Origin: Phycisphaerales bacterium
GTDB taxonomy: Bacteria; Planctomycetota; Phycisphaerae; Phycisphaerales; SM1A02
Direction of reading: 5' to 3'
NCBI GenBank assembly: GCA_007127615.1
Contig: SKZB01000254.1
Span: forward strand, 1-7,823
DNA length: 7,823 nt
Shown here piece by piece: positions 1 through 7,756 of this stretch. Within the stretch, counting starts at the first letter, position 1. Every line of letters begins with the position of its first letter. Both the position numbers and the translations under genes were made by a program. The notes under the pieces were generated by a model. That model made no database searches. It was not told the DNA's origin and saw nothing but the letters and a program-made list of their open reading frames with translations.

Positions 1-1574
<1,574 letters not shown>

Positions 1575-1583
1575 TGCCTCGGC

Positions 1584-2195
1584 TCAAGCCGGAGCGAAGT
1601 TTTCGAGCAGCCGGAGCAGGTCAATCACATTGACCACGCCGTCCTGATTGAAATCGGGCGGGCAGGCACGGTCGTTCGGACATTCGCCCCACGATTCCAG
1701 CAACTGCAGCAGATCGTTGATGCCCACCGCGCCGTCACAGGTCAGATCGAACGGGGCGCCCGGTTGCGGCGTGACGATGAGATCATTCACCGCGTGGCCG
1801 TCGATCGCCGTGACGTAGAGCCGCGGTTCGTAGTCACCGGCCTGGTGCAGATGCAGCGCGGCGATCGCCGCGCTTTCCGCGCGAAGCTCGATCCGGGCGC
1901 GATTGTTCCCGGAGACCGCCGCTGAGACATTCGTGACCGGCGTGAACAGGTTGATCGCGTTGATCATGTTCGTCTGGCATGTTCCGGCGAGAAACGTCAG
2001 GGTCTGAAGATTCCCCCCGCCGAAGGTGAGTTCGAGGACGGCATCGGCCGACGGGCCGTCATGGAGAAAGTCGCCGGTTTCGAGGTACGCCCGGGCAGGC
2101 GACAGACAGGCCGCCGGAGCGGGTGACGTTCCGCCCGCACTGCCGATTGTGATGAAGAGAAACGCGATCGGGCCGAGGAAAGTCATCGTGCGCAT
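1584..2195 (-). CDS. Secreted dockerin type I protein with flagellin-IN-like segment
   Basis: 203 aa, apparently exported. Residues 1-20 form a signal peptide with hydrophobic core FLGPIAFLFITIG and a possible cut after GSA. The C terminus carries two EF-hand-like calcium loops of dockerin type: 150-161 (D, T, D, G and D at loop positions 1, 3, 5, 6 and 12) and 181-192 (D, N, D, G, D). Each is followed by a leucine helix (DLLQLLESWG, DLLRLLENF), and Cys172 and Cys178 sit in the linker between them. The middle, about residues 53-115, has the beta-rich layout and 'AIN' core (NMINAINLF) seen in flagellin hook IN motifs; this resemblance is an inference. In planctomycetes such dockerin modules usually occur without cohesins, so cellulosome membership is not implied. 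It is the last gene of a three-gene minus-strand run, 42 bases after queC. No clear Shine-Dalgarno; a second Met at codon 4 is an alternative start. The exact role is unknown. Confidence 0.85.
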   Translation of the reverse strand: MRTMTFLGPIAFLFITIGSAGGTSPAPAACLSPARAYLETGDFLHDGPSADAVLELTFGGGNLQTLTFLAGTCQTNMINAINLFTPVTNVSAAVSGNNRARIELRAESAAIAALHLHQAGDYEPRLYVTAIDGHAVNDLIVTPQPGAPFDLTCDGAVGINDLLQLLESWGECPNDRACPPDFNQDGVVNVIDLLRLLENFAPA

Positions 2196-2237
2196 GGGCG
2201 GAAGAATCGGCCGCCGGGTGCTTCGCGCATGAAATTG

Positions 2238-2987
2238 TCAGCCGGAATGTGCCGGATCGACGACGTTCGCAGCGCGGAATCCGGCGGCGCGCAGACGGCA
2301 GGAATCACAGTGACCGCACGGGCGGCCTTCTGAATCCGGGTCGTAACAGCTCAGCGTGAGGCCGTAATCCACCCCGAGCGCGAGACCGCGCTGAATGATC
2401 TCCGCCTTGCTCAGATCGATCAGCGGCGCGTGGATCTGCAGGTGCCGGCCGTGCACGCCGATGCGCGTCGCAAGATTGGCCATCTTCTCAAATGCTTCAA
2501 TGAATGCCGGCCGGCAGTCGGGGTACCCGGAATAGTCGACCGCATTGACGCCGAGAAAAATGTCGAGGGATTCGAGGACCTCGGCGTAGCCGAGCGCGAA
2601 GGCCAGGAAGATCGTGTTCCGGGCCGGCACGTAGGTGATGGGAATGTCGTCGTGCGGCTCAGACTCAACGCGATCCTTCGGCACGTTGATGTCGGAGGTC
2701 AAAGCCGACCCGCCGAAGGCGCGCAGGTCGATGGTCATGATTCGGTGTTCAACGACGTCGTGATGGGCCGCGACGTGTCGCGCCGCTTCGAGCTCGCGTC
2801 GATGGCGCTGACCGTAGTCGAAGCTCAGCGCGTAGCAGTCAAAGCCCCGGTCGCGGGCGATCGCGAGTGTGGTCGCCGAATCCAGGCCGCCCGAAACGAG
2901 AACGACCGCGCGGCGAGCGGGATGCTTCCTTTCTTCCGGTGACATGGACGCGGAGTGTACCGTATCCGCGCCCGCCTTCCCGATCAT
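2238..2987 (-). CDS. queC: 7-cyano-7-deazaguanine (preQ0) synthase QueC
   Basis: QueC converts 7-carboxy-7-deazaguanine to preQ0 using ATP and ammonia, in the cytoplasm; preQ0 is the precursor of queuosine in tRNA and of deazapurine DNA marks. Visible hallmarks are the PP-loop SGGLDS (32-37), [15 protein letters not shown] shortly after it, [18 protein letters not shown] in the middle, [15 protein letters not shown], and a C-terminal zinc site of Cys214, Cys224, Cys227 and Cys230 (CGHCDSC). Length (249 aa) is normal or slightly long. The first ATG overlaps the stop of the preceding gene as ATGA, which suggests translational coupling. A second ATG (first base at 2945) would start the protein MSPEERK, nearer the usual QueC N terminus, so the first 14 residues are uncertain; neither start has a strong ribosome binding site. 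No queD, queE, queF or tgt is present in the window, so the rest of the pathway must be encoded elsewhere. Confidence 0.96.
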   Translation of the reverse strand: MIGKAGADTVHSASMSPEERKHPARRAVVLVSGGLDSATTLAIARDRGFDCYALSFDYGQRHRRELEAARHVAAHHDVVEHRIMTIDLRAFGGSALTSDINVPKDRVESEPHDDIPITYVPARNTIFLAFALGYAEVLESLDIFLGVNAVDYSGYPDCRPAFIEAFEKMANLATRIGVHGRHLQIHAPLIDLSKAEIIQRGLALGVDYGLTLSCYDPDSEGRPCGHCDSCRLRAAGFRAANVVDPAHSG

Positions 2988-4423
2988 TCGACATCTTCAG
3001 AGTCGGGCTCGAGCGTCCAGACCGGCTTGATCGCCTCCTGCAGCGACAGGACCGCGTAGACCGTGGCCAAGACATCCTCGCCTTCCAGCCAGCGGTCCGC
3101 TTCGTTCTTCCAGGAGCCGTCCTCACGCTGCCGCTCGACGATCGCGCGGATCAGTTCCCCGCGCCAGTTGTACCGATCACCTTCCGCGTCGGTGATCTCG
3201 TGCTGCTGCGCGACGTTCAGCGCACGGGCCATGGTGTGGTAGTAGTAGAACAATCCCTGCAGGCCGAGGCCGGGATTCTCCCGGAACGTGAAGTTGCGGC
3301 GGATCCAGTCGAATGCGGCCCGGACGCGCAGGTCGTCCGGCGAGAGTCCTGCGTACATCATGCTCTTGAAACCGGCGTAGGTCATCGAGCCGTAACTGCG
3401 CAGTGAGCGCGGTTCGCCTTCGGGGATCTTCTCGCCGTAGCGACCTTCGCCGGCCGCCTCACTGGCGAACGATTCGCCGCCACCCGCGGGCGTGTAAACG
3501 AATCCGCCATCATCGCCGGCCCATTCGCTCCGATTGGTCTCGCTGAGGTTCTGCGCCCGGCTGACGAAGGCGAGCGCTTTCTGAAACGCCGGCTCATCGG
3601 GGCTGAGCCCCGCGTCGTAGAGGGCATCGAGCATGAGCTGCGTGTTGGAGAGATCGGGCCGGCCGTGCCCGCCGTACCCCGCGCCGCCGAACCAGTCCTG
3701 TTGGGAACTCACGCCCTGCTCCTGCGACCACTGGTTGGACTGCAGCCAGAGCACCGCTTCGCGCATGGTGTTCATCGAGTCGGCATCTTCCAGCGATGCG
3801 AGCGCCATGACCACGGAACTGGTGACGTAGTTGGTCAGGGCGCCGCCTTCGAACGAGCCGTCCTCACGCTGATTGCGCCGAATGGCGCGGAGGGCGCGCT
3901 GCACTTCTTCCCGCTCGATGGCGCGCTTTTCGTCATCCGTATGCGACTGCACGATCGCCTTGACCGCCAGTGCGGTGACCGCCGCGGAGATCGGCGAGAG
4001 CGCCTCCGGATCATCCGTCGGGGCGACGCGCCGGCCGACGAGCCACGCGCCGTCTTCACCCTGCGCTGCGCGGAGAAACGCCAGGCCGCGCTCGATCGCC
4101 CCGCGGGCCTTCTCCCAGTCGGACTCATCGATCGGCACCCACTTTGGATCCGGCGCGATGCGGTGTTCCGGCGGCTTGGGCAGGAGCACCATCTCCGGCA
4201 GCGGGGGGGGCTCGGATTCGGTGATGCGCTCCGGATCGATCCGAGGATCGAGCGGGCGATCGGTCCGCTCGTACACACTGCGCTGATCGACCGGACGGGC
4301 ACGCTGATCATTCGTGCGGGGATCATCCCCGGCCGGCGCGGCCACCGGCACGGAGCCGAGCGCGAGGGCGATGGCTCCGAGAGTGATCCATCGGAGCTTC
4401 GCGTTGGATTGGATGGTCGTCAT
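2984..4423 (-). CDS. Exported prenyltransferase/squalene-oxidase-repeat (alpha/alpha-toroid) protein
   Basis: 479 aa from the chosen start. Residues 1-31 look like a signal peptide (basic KLR, core [18 protein letters not shown], cut after APA). A charged, Pro-rich linker follows (33-98), then a helical-repeat domain with QW-type motifs: QGEDGAW (121-127), QREDGSF (185-191) and QREDGSW (432-438), plus DDGGF near 304-308. These repeats define the terpenoid-cyclase/prenyltransferase toroid. The class II cyclase motif DXDD is not seen, the mature protein has no cysteine (a zinc ligand in prenyltransferase beta subunits), and it is shorter than squalene-hopene cyclases. It is therefore probably a non-catalytic or divergent extracytoplasmic member of unknown role. 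The start at 4423 was chosen because GGGAG lies 7 bases upstream and places the signal peptide at the N terminus; an in-frame ATG at 4474 would add 17 unlikely residues. It heads the minus-strand run, and its stop overlaps the queC start by 4 bases. Confidence 0.88.
   Translation of the reverse strand: MTTIQSNAKLRWITLGAIALALGSVPVAAPAGDDPRTNDQRARPVDQRSVYERTDRPLDPRIDPERITESEPPPLPEMVLLPKPPEHRIAPDPKWVPIDESDWEKARGAIERGLAFLRAAQGEDGAWLVGRRVAPTDDPEALSPISAAVTALAVKAIVQSHTDDEKRAIEREEVQRALRAIRRNQREDGSFEGGALTNYVTSSVVMALASLEDADSMNTMREAVLWLQSNQWSQEQGVSSQQDWFGGAGYGGHGRPDLSNTQLMLDALYDAGLSPDEPAFQKALAFVSRAQNLSETNRSEWAGDDGGFVYTPAGGGESFASEAAGEGRYGEKIPEGEPRSLRSYGSMTYAGFKSMMYAGLSPDDLRVRAAFDWIRRNFTFRENPGLGLQGLFYYYHTMARALNVAQQHEITDAEGDRYNWRGELIRAIVERQREDGSWKNEADRWLEGEDVLATVYAVLSLQEAIKPVWTLEPDSEDVE
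4203..4210. repeat. G8/C8 homopolymer inside the toroid-repeat gene
   Basis: Eight consecutive G on the plus strand (C on the coding strand) encode Pro72-Pro74 of the toroid-repeat protein, in the linker between signal peptide and repeat domain. Tracts of this length are prone to slippage and to sequencing error. The frame is intact as given. Confidence 0.9.
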
Positions 4424-4430
4424 ATGGATT

Positions 4431-4435
4431 CTCCC
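4431..4435 (-). promoter_or_regulatory. Shine-Dalgarno site for the toroid-repeat gene
   Basis: On the minus strand GGGAG is followed by seven bases and then ATG at 4423-4421. This is the clearest minus-strand ribosome binding site in the window and decides the start in favour of 4423 over the upstream in-frame ATG at 4474. Confidence 0.65.
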
Positions 4436-4590
4436 AGAGAATGCCGTCGTGCATTTCGACCCGGTCGGGGTCATGCCGAATGGTAGCCGCCCCGGTGAGC
4501 GAAAACTTCAACCCGAAGGCGCATCGCTGCCGATCTGCTGACGGATACAAAGTGCCCAATCTTCGGCCAGGGTCCGGATAATTCGGGCGC

Positions 4591-4620
4591 TTGCCAATCG
4601 GCGCCGGAGGGCGGTAGAGT
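4591..4620 (+). promoter_or_regulatory. Candidate sigma-70-type promoter of the 104-aa gene (leaderless)
   Basis: A -35-like TTGCCA (4591-4596) and a -10-like TAGAGT (4615-4620) are separated by 18 bases. The -10 ends six bases before the ATG at 4627, so transcription would be expected to begin at or within a base or two of the start codon. GGAGG at 4606-4610 is 16 bases from the ATG, too far for a normal Shine-Dalgarno, and would lie upstream of the predicted transcript start. It lies in the divergent region (4424-4626); no convincing promoter for the opposite gene was recognised there. Confidence 0.45.
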
Positions 4621-4626
4621 AACTCC

Positions 4627-4941
4627 ATGCGAGTAGACGGATCGATTCCATTCCACGTGGCCCAGGCGTACGGCATGAAAGCGGCGTCGCCGGCGTCGAA
4701 GCCGGTGCCGGCTCGACCGGCCGAAGCGCTGATGCCGACCATGCCTTCCCGCACGCCGGAGCAGGTCCAGCGAACCGGAGAACTGGTCGCCGGAACCGTG
4801 CCCGGCAAAATCGCCTTCACCCCGGCCGCCGGCCCGCCCACGGGCGGGGGGGAAGTGCTGCCGATGTACACCCGGGCGGCCGATCGCGTGGAAGCGGCCG
4901 TGGGGATCCAGCTCGGGAAGCAGATCGATCTGAAGGGCTGA
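4627..4941 (+). CDS. Conserved-looking small protein of unknown function (104 aa)
   Basis: I do not recognise a named family. The protein has an ordered-looking N terminus (MRVDGSIPFHVAQAYG), an Ala/Pro-rich low-complexity middle (about 19-75) and a mixed, probably helical C terminus (LPMYTRAADRVEAAVGIQLG, 78-97, then KQIDLKG). There is no signal peptide, membrane segment or cysteine. The two bounded ends joined by a flexible linker recall a small group of planctomycete hypothetical proteins, but that is from memory and unverified. Support for a real gene: the frame closes cleanly, the reading matches the local codon style (mostly G/C third positions), and a promoter-like -10 sits immediately upstream. 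It is divergent from the toroid-repeat gene and stands alone: 414 bases follow before the next plus-strand gene. The start resembles FlgM openings only superficially. Overlapping minus-strand frames are considered spurious. Confidence 0.65.
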   Translation: MRVDGSIPFHVAQAYGMKAASPASKPVPARPAEALMPTMPSRTPEQVQRTGELVAGTVPGKIAFTPAAGPPTGGGEVLPMYTRAADRVEAAVGIQLGKQIDLKG

Positions 4942-4969
4942 CGGACGAATCACGATTTTGACGCGGCCG

Positions 4970-4990
4970 CCGCGGCATGAATCGCCGCGG
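4970..4990. terminator. Perfect 7-bp GC hairpin, possible terminator without T tract
   Basis: CCGCGGC (4970-4976) and GCCGCGG (4984-4990) are exact inverted repeats around a 7-base loop, 28 bases after the stop of the 104-aa gene. Position fits a 3' end structure, but no run of T follows on either strand. Calling it an intrinsic terminator is therefore weak; it may be an mRNA 3' stabiliser or a DNA-level element together with the G-rich tract beside it. Confidence 0.3.
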
Positions 4991-4991
4991 A

Positions 4992-5013
4992 CCCCGCCCC
5001 CGAGCCCCGCCCC
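4992..5013 (-). other. Putative G-quadruplex motif (minus strand)
   Basis: The plus strand reads C4-G-C5-GAG-C4-G-C4, so the minus strand has four G tracts of at least four separated by loops of 1, 3 and 1 bases. That satisfies the canonical intramolecular quadruplex rule with four tetrads possible; the plus strand could form an i-motif. It begins one base after the 4970-4990 hairpin. Confidence 0.6.
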
Positions 5014-5079
5014 GATTGGCATTGGACGAATTCTCCCGCCGGCAAACGTCGAAATCGTCCGTTTCAGCACGATCACGGA

Positions 5080-5091
5080 ATCGATATCGAT
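5080..5091. repeat. 12-bp perfect palindrome
   Basis: ATCGATATCGAT is its own reverse complement and lies in the gene-free region about 265 bases upstream of the double thioredoxin-fold gene. It could be an operator half-site pair or simply reflect the abundance of CGAT words in this genome. Confidence 0.35.
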
Positions 5092-5342
5092 CCGAATTGA
5101 TCTGTCCTGCCTCCGGCTCGTCGCCGATCGAAAGCAATAACGGGTCGCCGGCGGGCGTTGGACCGGTCGAGAGAGAGCCGATTCGGGGCGCAAGCGTTCC
5201 AGCCGTGCTGCGGTGTGGTAGCGGTCATGCCGCCGGCGTTGTCAGCCGGTAGAGAAGGATTGTTGGATTTTCCGCTGGATAGAACCGACGCTTGAGAGGT
5301 ATTCTTGTACGGTGGTCTGCCCGCATCAATGGGGCATCAAAA

Positions 5343-5347
5343 AAGGA
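5343..5347 (+). promoter_or_regulatory. Shine-Dalgarno site for the double thioredoxin-fold gene
   Basis: AAGGA is followed by eight bases and then ATG at 5356. It selects this start over in-frame ATGs at 5305 and 5329 and puts the signal peptide at the N terminus. Confidence 0.6.
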
Positions 5348-5355
5348 AATGGACA

Positions 5356-6561
5356 ATGGACGCAGGTTTTATTCAGCATACTCGGACGGTACTCGCGGGC
5401 GGGGTTCTTCTGGGCGGACTCAGTGTTCCGGTTCTGATGACGACGGCGACCGCCGAGGCGCAGGATCGGCTCTCGCCGCAACGATCGGCGACGGTTTCGT
5501 CCCAACGTGGCGAGCGACACGCCCCCGACCAGCTCGATCTGCGCGATGAAGACCGCCTTCCGCTTGAGGTGATGCGGAACTTTGCGCCGCCGGAGTTTAC
5601 CGAAGACCTGGTGTGGCACGACTGGGTTCACGAGGGCTGCAAATCCTGGCACACGCTGCGCGACCGCGTGATCATTCTGCAGTCGTGGAACCACGGCCAT
5701 TCGGACACCATCGAACAGGTCAGGGCGCTTCACGAGCTGGTCACCGAACGCTACTTTTACACCGATGTGCAGATCATCGCGCTGCATACGCCGGAAGATG
5801 CCGACGCGCTTCCGGACGAGTTGCCCTTTGATCTCGGTCATTACGGCTACACCGTGGTCGATCCCACCGGAGAATTTTCCGATGCCCTGGGCATCTACCG
5901 CGAGCCGGTCAACATTGTGGTCGACCGCAACGGGCGGGTCTCACAGGTCGCGCTCACCACGCGCGGTATTCAACAGGCCCTCGCCCGCCTGATTGACCAG
6001 TCATACGACTCGGAGCGCGTTCCCGATCCGTTTGACCCTTCCCGCGTGGCCACCAACGTGCGGTTCCCCCACTTCGTCGGAACGACCGGCCGGAGCACCG
6101 ATGTTCGCGGCCAGCCGGCGCCGGAGATTACCGCCACCGATTGGGTCAACGGCGAACCGACGCTTGACGGACAGGTGGTCCTGCTTGAGTTCTGGCGCAC
6201 CAGTTGTCCACACTGCATCAACGCCATTCCGCACCTGAACGATATCGCCCGCACGTTCGCCGACGATCTGGTCGTCGTCGGCCTGAGCAGCGAATCGCCC
6301 CAGGCTTTTGAGCAGGGGATGAGTCGCCACAATCTTTCGCTGGCGCGGTTTCAGTATTACGTTGCTCTGGACGCCCGGCGCCGAACGATGAACAACATCG
6401 GCGTCAGCGGCGTGCCGCACGCCATCGTCATCTGCAGCCGGGGGACCGTGCGTTGGCAGGGGCATCCCGCCTCCCTCCAGACGGATACGGTTCGGCAGAT
6501 CATCGATGCCGATCGAGCGGTCCGCATGGCCGGCTCGCGCGAGCGCTGGACCAAGGGCTGA
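5356..6561 (+). CDS. Exported tandem thioredoxin-fold (TlpA/redoxin-like) protein, first domain degenerate
   Basis: 401 aa. The N terminus is a signal peptide (core TVLAGGVLLGGLSVPVLM, cut after AEA at 33-35). The C-terminal domain (about 251-388) is a TlpA/ResA-like thiol-disulfide domain: VVLLEFW followed by the redox motif Cys284-Pro-His-Cys287, VVVGLSSES, and a GVPHAIV strand with the conserved cis-proline (Pro354). A second thioredoxin-like domain precedes it (about 76-215): RVIILQSW is followed by NHGHSD where WCxxC would stand, then VQIIALHTPED and EPVNIVVDRNG with a cis-Pro candidate at 184. The first copy therefore keeps the fold pattern but has no active-site cysteines. Likely role: extracytoplasmic disulfide reduction or exchange, with the first domain perhaps for substrate binding; the partner is unknown. 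The start is fixed by AAGGA at 5343. The ChaN-like gene follows after 69 bases with its own promoter-like signals. Confidence 0.88.
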   Translation: MDAGFIQHTRTVLAGGVLLGGLSVPVLMTTATAEAQDRLSPQRSATVSSQRGERHAPDQLDLRDEDRLPLEVMRNFAPPEFTEDLVWHDWVHEGCKSWHTLRDRVIILQSWNHGHSDTIEQVRALHELVTERYFYTDVQIIALHTPEDADALPDELPFDLGHYGYTVVDPTGEFSDALGIYREPVNIVVDRNGRVSQVALTTRGIQQALARLIDQSYDSERVPDPFDPSRVATNVRFPHFVGTTGRSTDVRGQPAPEITATDWVNGEPTLDGQVVLLEFWRTSCPHCINAIPHLNDIARTFADDLVVVGLSSESPQAFEQGMSRHNLSLARFQYYVALDARRRTMNNIGVSGVPHAIVICSRGTVRWQGHPASLQTDTVRQIIDADRAVRMAGSRERWTKG

Positions 6562-6583
6562 TTCACGTGGCACGTCCCGGTTT

Positions 6584-6619
6584 GATGCCATCAGCATGAT
6601 GCCATCGGCGTGATGCTAT
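6584..6619 (+). repeat. 14-bp tandem direct repeat, 2.6 copies
   Basis: Copy 1 GATGCCATCAGCAT (6584-6597), copy 2 GATGCCATCGGCGT (6598-6611) and a partial GATGCTAT (6612-6619) run head to tail. Copies 1 and 2 differ at two positions. The last unit runs into the -10 element of the next gene, so the array covers what would be the -35 area. Confidence 0.8.
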
Positions 6620-6624
6620 AGAAT
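6614..6624 (+). promoter_or_regulatory. Candidate extended -10 promoter of the ChaN-like gene (leaderless)
   Basis: TGCTATAGAAT combines an extended -10 TG with TATAGA (6617-6622) or TAGAAT (6619-6624). The ATG follows at 6631, so the transcript would begin within about two bases of the start codon. No good -35 is visible, consistent with an extended -10 promoter or activator dependence through the 14-bp repeats. No Shine-Dalgarno precedes the gene. Confidence 0.5.
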
Positions 6625-6630
6625 GGCGTC

Positions 6631-7725
6631 ATGAAGGGAAGCAAACCCATCGTCTCGCATCGCGATCCGCACCCGCGGGTCGCGTTACTTCTGCGCCTCG
6701 CGGTCCTCCTCGGTCTGGCGGGCCTTCCGTTCACTGGGGGATGCGCCAGCGTCTCGCCGCCACCCCTCGAACCCGCGCCGCCGATCGCGGCGGAGGACCG
6801 GACGATCCTGGAAAGTGATGCCCGCACCCGGCCCATCGTCGCCGTCGAAAGCGGTCAACAACTCCAGTGGATCGATCTGCTCCGCGCGATCGCCTGGGCC
6901 GATGTCGTCATTCTCGGCGAGCGTCACGATGATGGCGTGGCCCACGAAGTTCAGCGGCTGATCGTCAAGGATGTTCTCGAAACCTGGCCGCGCTCCGCCC
7001 TCGCCATGGAGATGTTCGAACGCGATGAGCAGGTGCTGGTCGATGACTATCTCGACGATGTGATCGATCGTGAGACGCTCATGCGGCTGACGTTTTCCGC
7101 GAACTGGGGCGGCAAAGATCGCTGGATGGACTGGTACCAGCCGATCGTCGATGAAGCGAAGGATCGCGGCGCGCGGGTCATCGCGGCCAACGCGCCGCGC
7201 CGGTACGTGCGCATGGCGCGCACCCACGGCTACGATGCCCTGCGCGCGATTCCTCGCGAACGAAGACGATTCTTCGATCTCCCGCGCCGCCTGCCCGAAG
7301 GGACCTACCGCGAGCGCTTCTGGGACGTCATGTCCCATGCGCATCCCACATCCGACGAAGAGCAGGCTGCGGCCGATGCGCGCATCGAATCGATCTTCCG
7401 CAGTCAACTGGTCTGGGATGCCACCATGGCGCGATCGATCCTGAGCGCGGGCCCGAGCCGGCGCGCCAAGGTTGTCCATCTCGTCGGACAGTTTCACAGT
7501 GACTTTGACGGCGGGCTGATCATCGAACTGCGCCGGCATCGCCCGAACCTGCGCATTCTCAATATCAGTCTTCAGGCGGCGGATGCGATTGAACGGCGTG
7601 AAGAAGACCGCGGCCGGGCCGACATCGTCATCTATACCGGTGCCATCGAACGCGCCGCTCCGGTCGTTGATGAAGATGACCGCAGCGATGCCCACGACGA
7701 CCACCCGGATGACCCATCGCACTGA
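6631..7725 (+). CDS. ChaN-like haem-binding-family lipoprotein
   Basis: 364 aa, family of ChaN (Cofac_haem_bdg/DUF399), whose E. coli/Campylobacter-type members are surface or periplasmic lipoproteins that bind haem. Seen here: a basic N terminus, hydrophobic core VALLLRLAVLLGLAGLPF (17-34) and lipobox-like TGGC with Cys38 (position -3 is Thr, not the preferred Leu). The ChaN signature GERHDDGVAHE follows (96-106, His99 and His105), then AMEMFER (125-131), NWGGKDRWMDWYQPIVDEAK in the middle, and HLVGQFHSDFDGG (283-295, His289). The tail after residue 346 is rich in Asp and His (DEDDRSDAHDDHPDDPSH), unusual for the family as I know it, and might bind metal. Function is likely haem/iron handling or a related esterase-like role at the envelope; specificity is inferred from the family only. 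The predicted mRNA is leaderless. No iron transport genes are adjacent in the window. Confidence 0.88.
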   Translation: MKGSKPIVSHRDPHPRVALLLRLAVLLGLAGLPFTGGCASVSPPPLEPAPPIAAEDRTILESDARTRPIVAVESGQQLQWIDLLRAIAWADVVILGERHDDGVAHEVQRLIVKDVLETWPRSALAMEMFERDEQVLVDDYLDDVIDRETLMRLTFSANWGGKDRWMDWYQPIVDEAKDRGARVIAANAPRRYVRMARTHGYDALRAIPRERRRFFDLPRRLPEGTYRERFWDVMSHAHPTSDEEQAAADARIESIFRSQLVWDATMARSILSAGPSRRAKVVHLVGQFHSDFDGGLIIELRRHRPNLRILNISLQAADAIERREEDRGRADIVIYTGAIERAAPVVDEDDRSDAHDDHPDDPSH

Positions 7726-7756
7726 AGAAAATCGCGCCGCGCGCAACCCGGATTCG

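Larger units (their letters stand above)
4942..5355. other. Gene-free intergenic region with structured DNA elements
   Basis: This 414-base stretch between the 104-aa gene and the double thioredoxin-fold gene has no frame I would call a gene; the short frames crossing it lack recognisable content or start signals. It holds a perfect 7-bp hairpin (4970-4990), an adjacent four-tract G-quadruplex-type sequence (4992-5013), a 12-bp palindrome (5080-5091) and, at its right end, the ribosome binding site of the next gene. TTGTTG at 5260 and TAGAAC at 5280 have a 14-base spacer, too short for a good promoter, so the promoter of the downstream gene is not assigned. A small RNA cannot be excluded. Confidence 0.6.

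Noticed and set aside
1577..1608. Possible bidirectional terminator at the gyrB/dockerin-gene junction
   Set aside because: CGGCT-CA-AGCCG gives only a short stem with a two-base loop, lies partly in coding sequence, and the nearby TTTT is short and offset.
2984..4423. Squalene-hopene cyclase assignment
   Set aside because: No DXDD motif, too short, and exported, so only the repeat fold is supported.
3665..4486. A 273-codon plus-strand frame opposite the toroid-repeat gene
   Set aside because: It is Arg/Gly/His-rich, typical of a shadow frame, and the minus strand has clear repeats, signal peptide and ribosome binding site.
4424..4590. Search for a minus-strand promoter of the toroid-repeat gene
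   Set aside because: TTGAAG and a TACCAT-like element are 20 bases apart, too wide to call; no other convincing pair was seen.
4471..5193. Minus-strand frames crossing the 104-aa gene and the divergent region
   Set aside because: They are very Arg-rich with no domain or start signal, and run through the hairpin and G-rich tract.
5305..5355. Upstream in-frame extension of the double thioredoxin-fold protein
   Set aside because: The AAGGA site points to the ATG at 5356, and the extension would bury the signal peptide.
6685..7746. A 353-codon open frame antisense to the ChaN-like gene
   Set aside because: The sense strand carries a coherent signal peptide and ChaN motifs; the antisense frame has no recognisable content.
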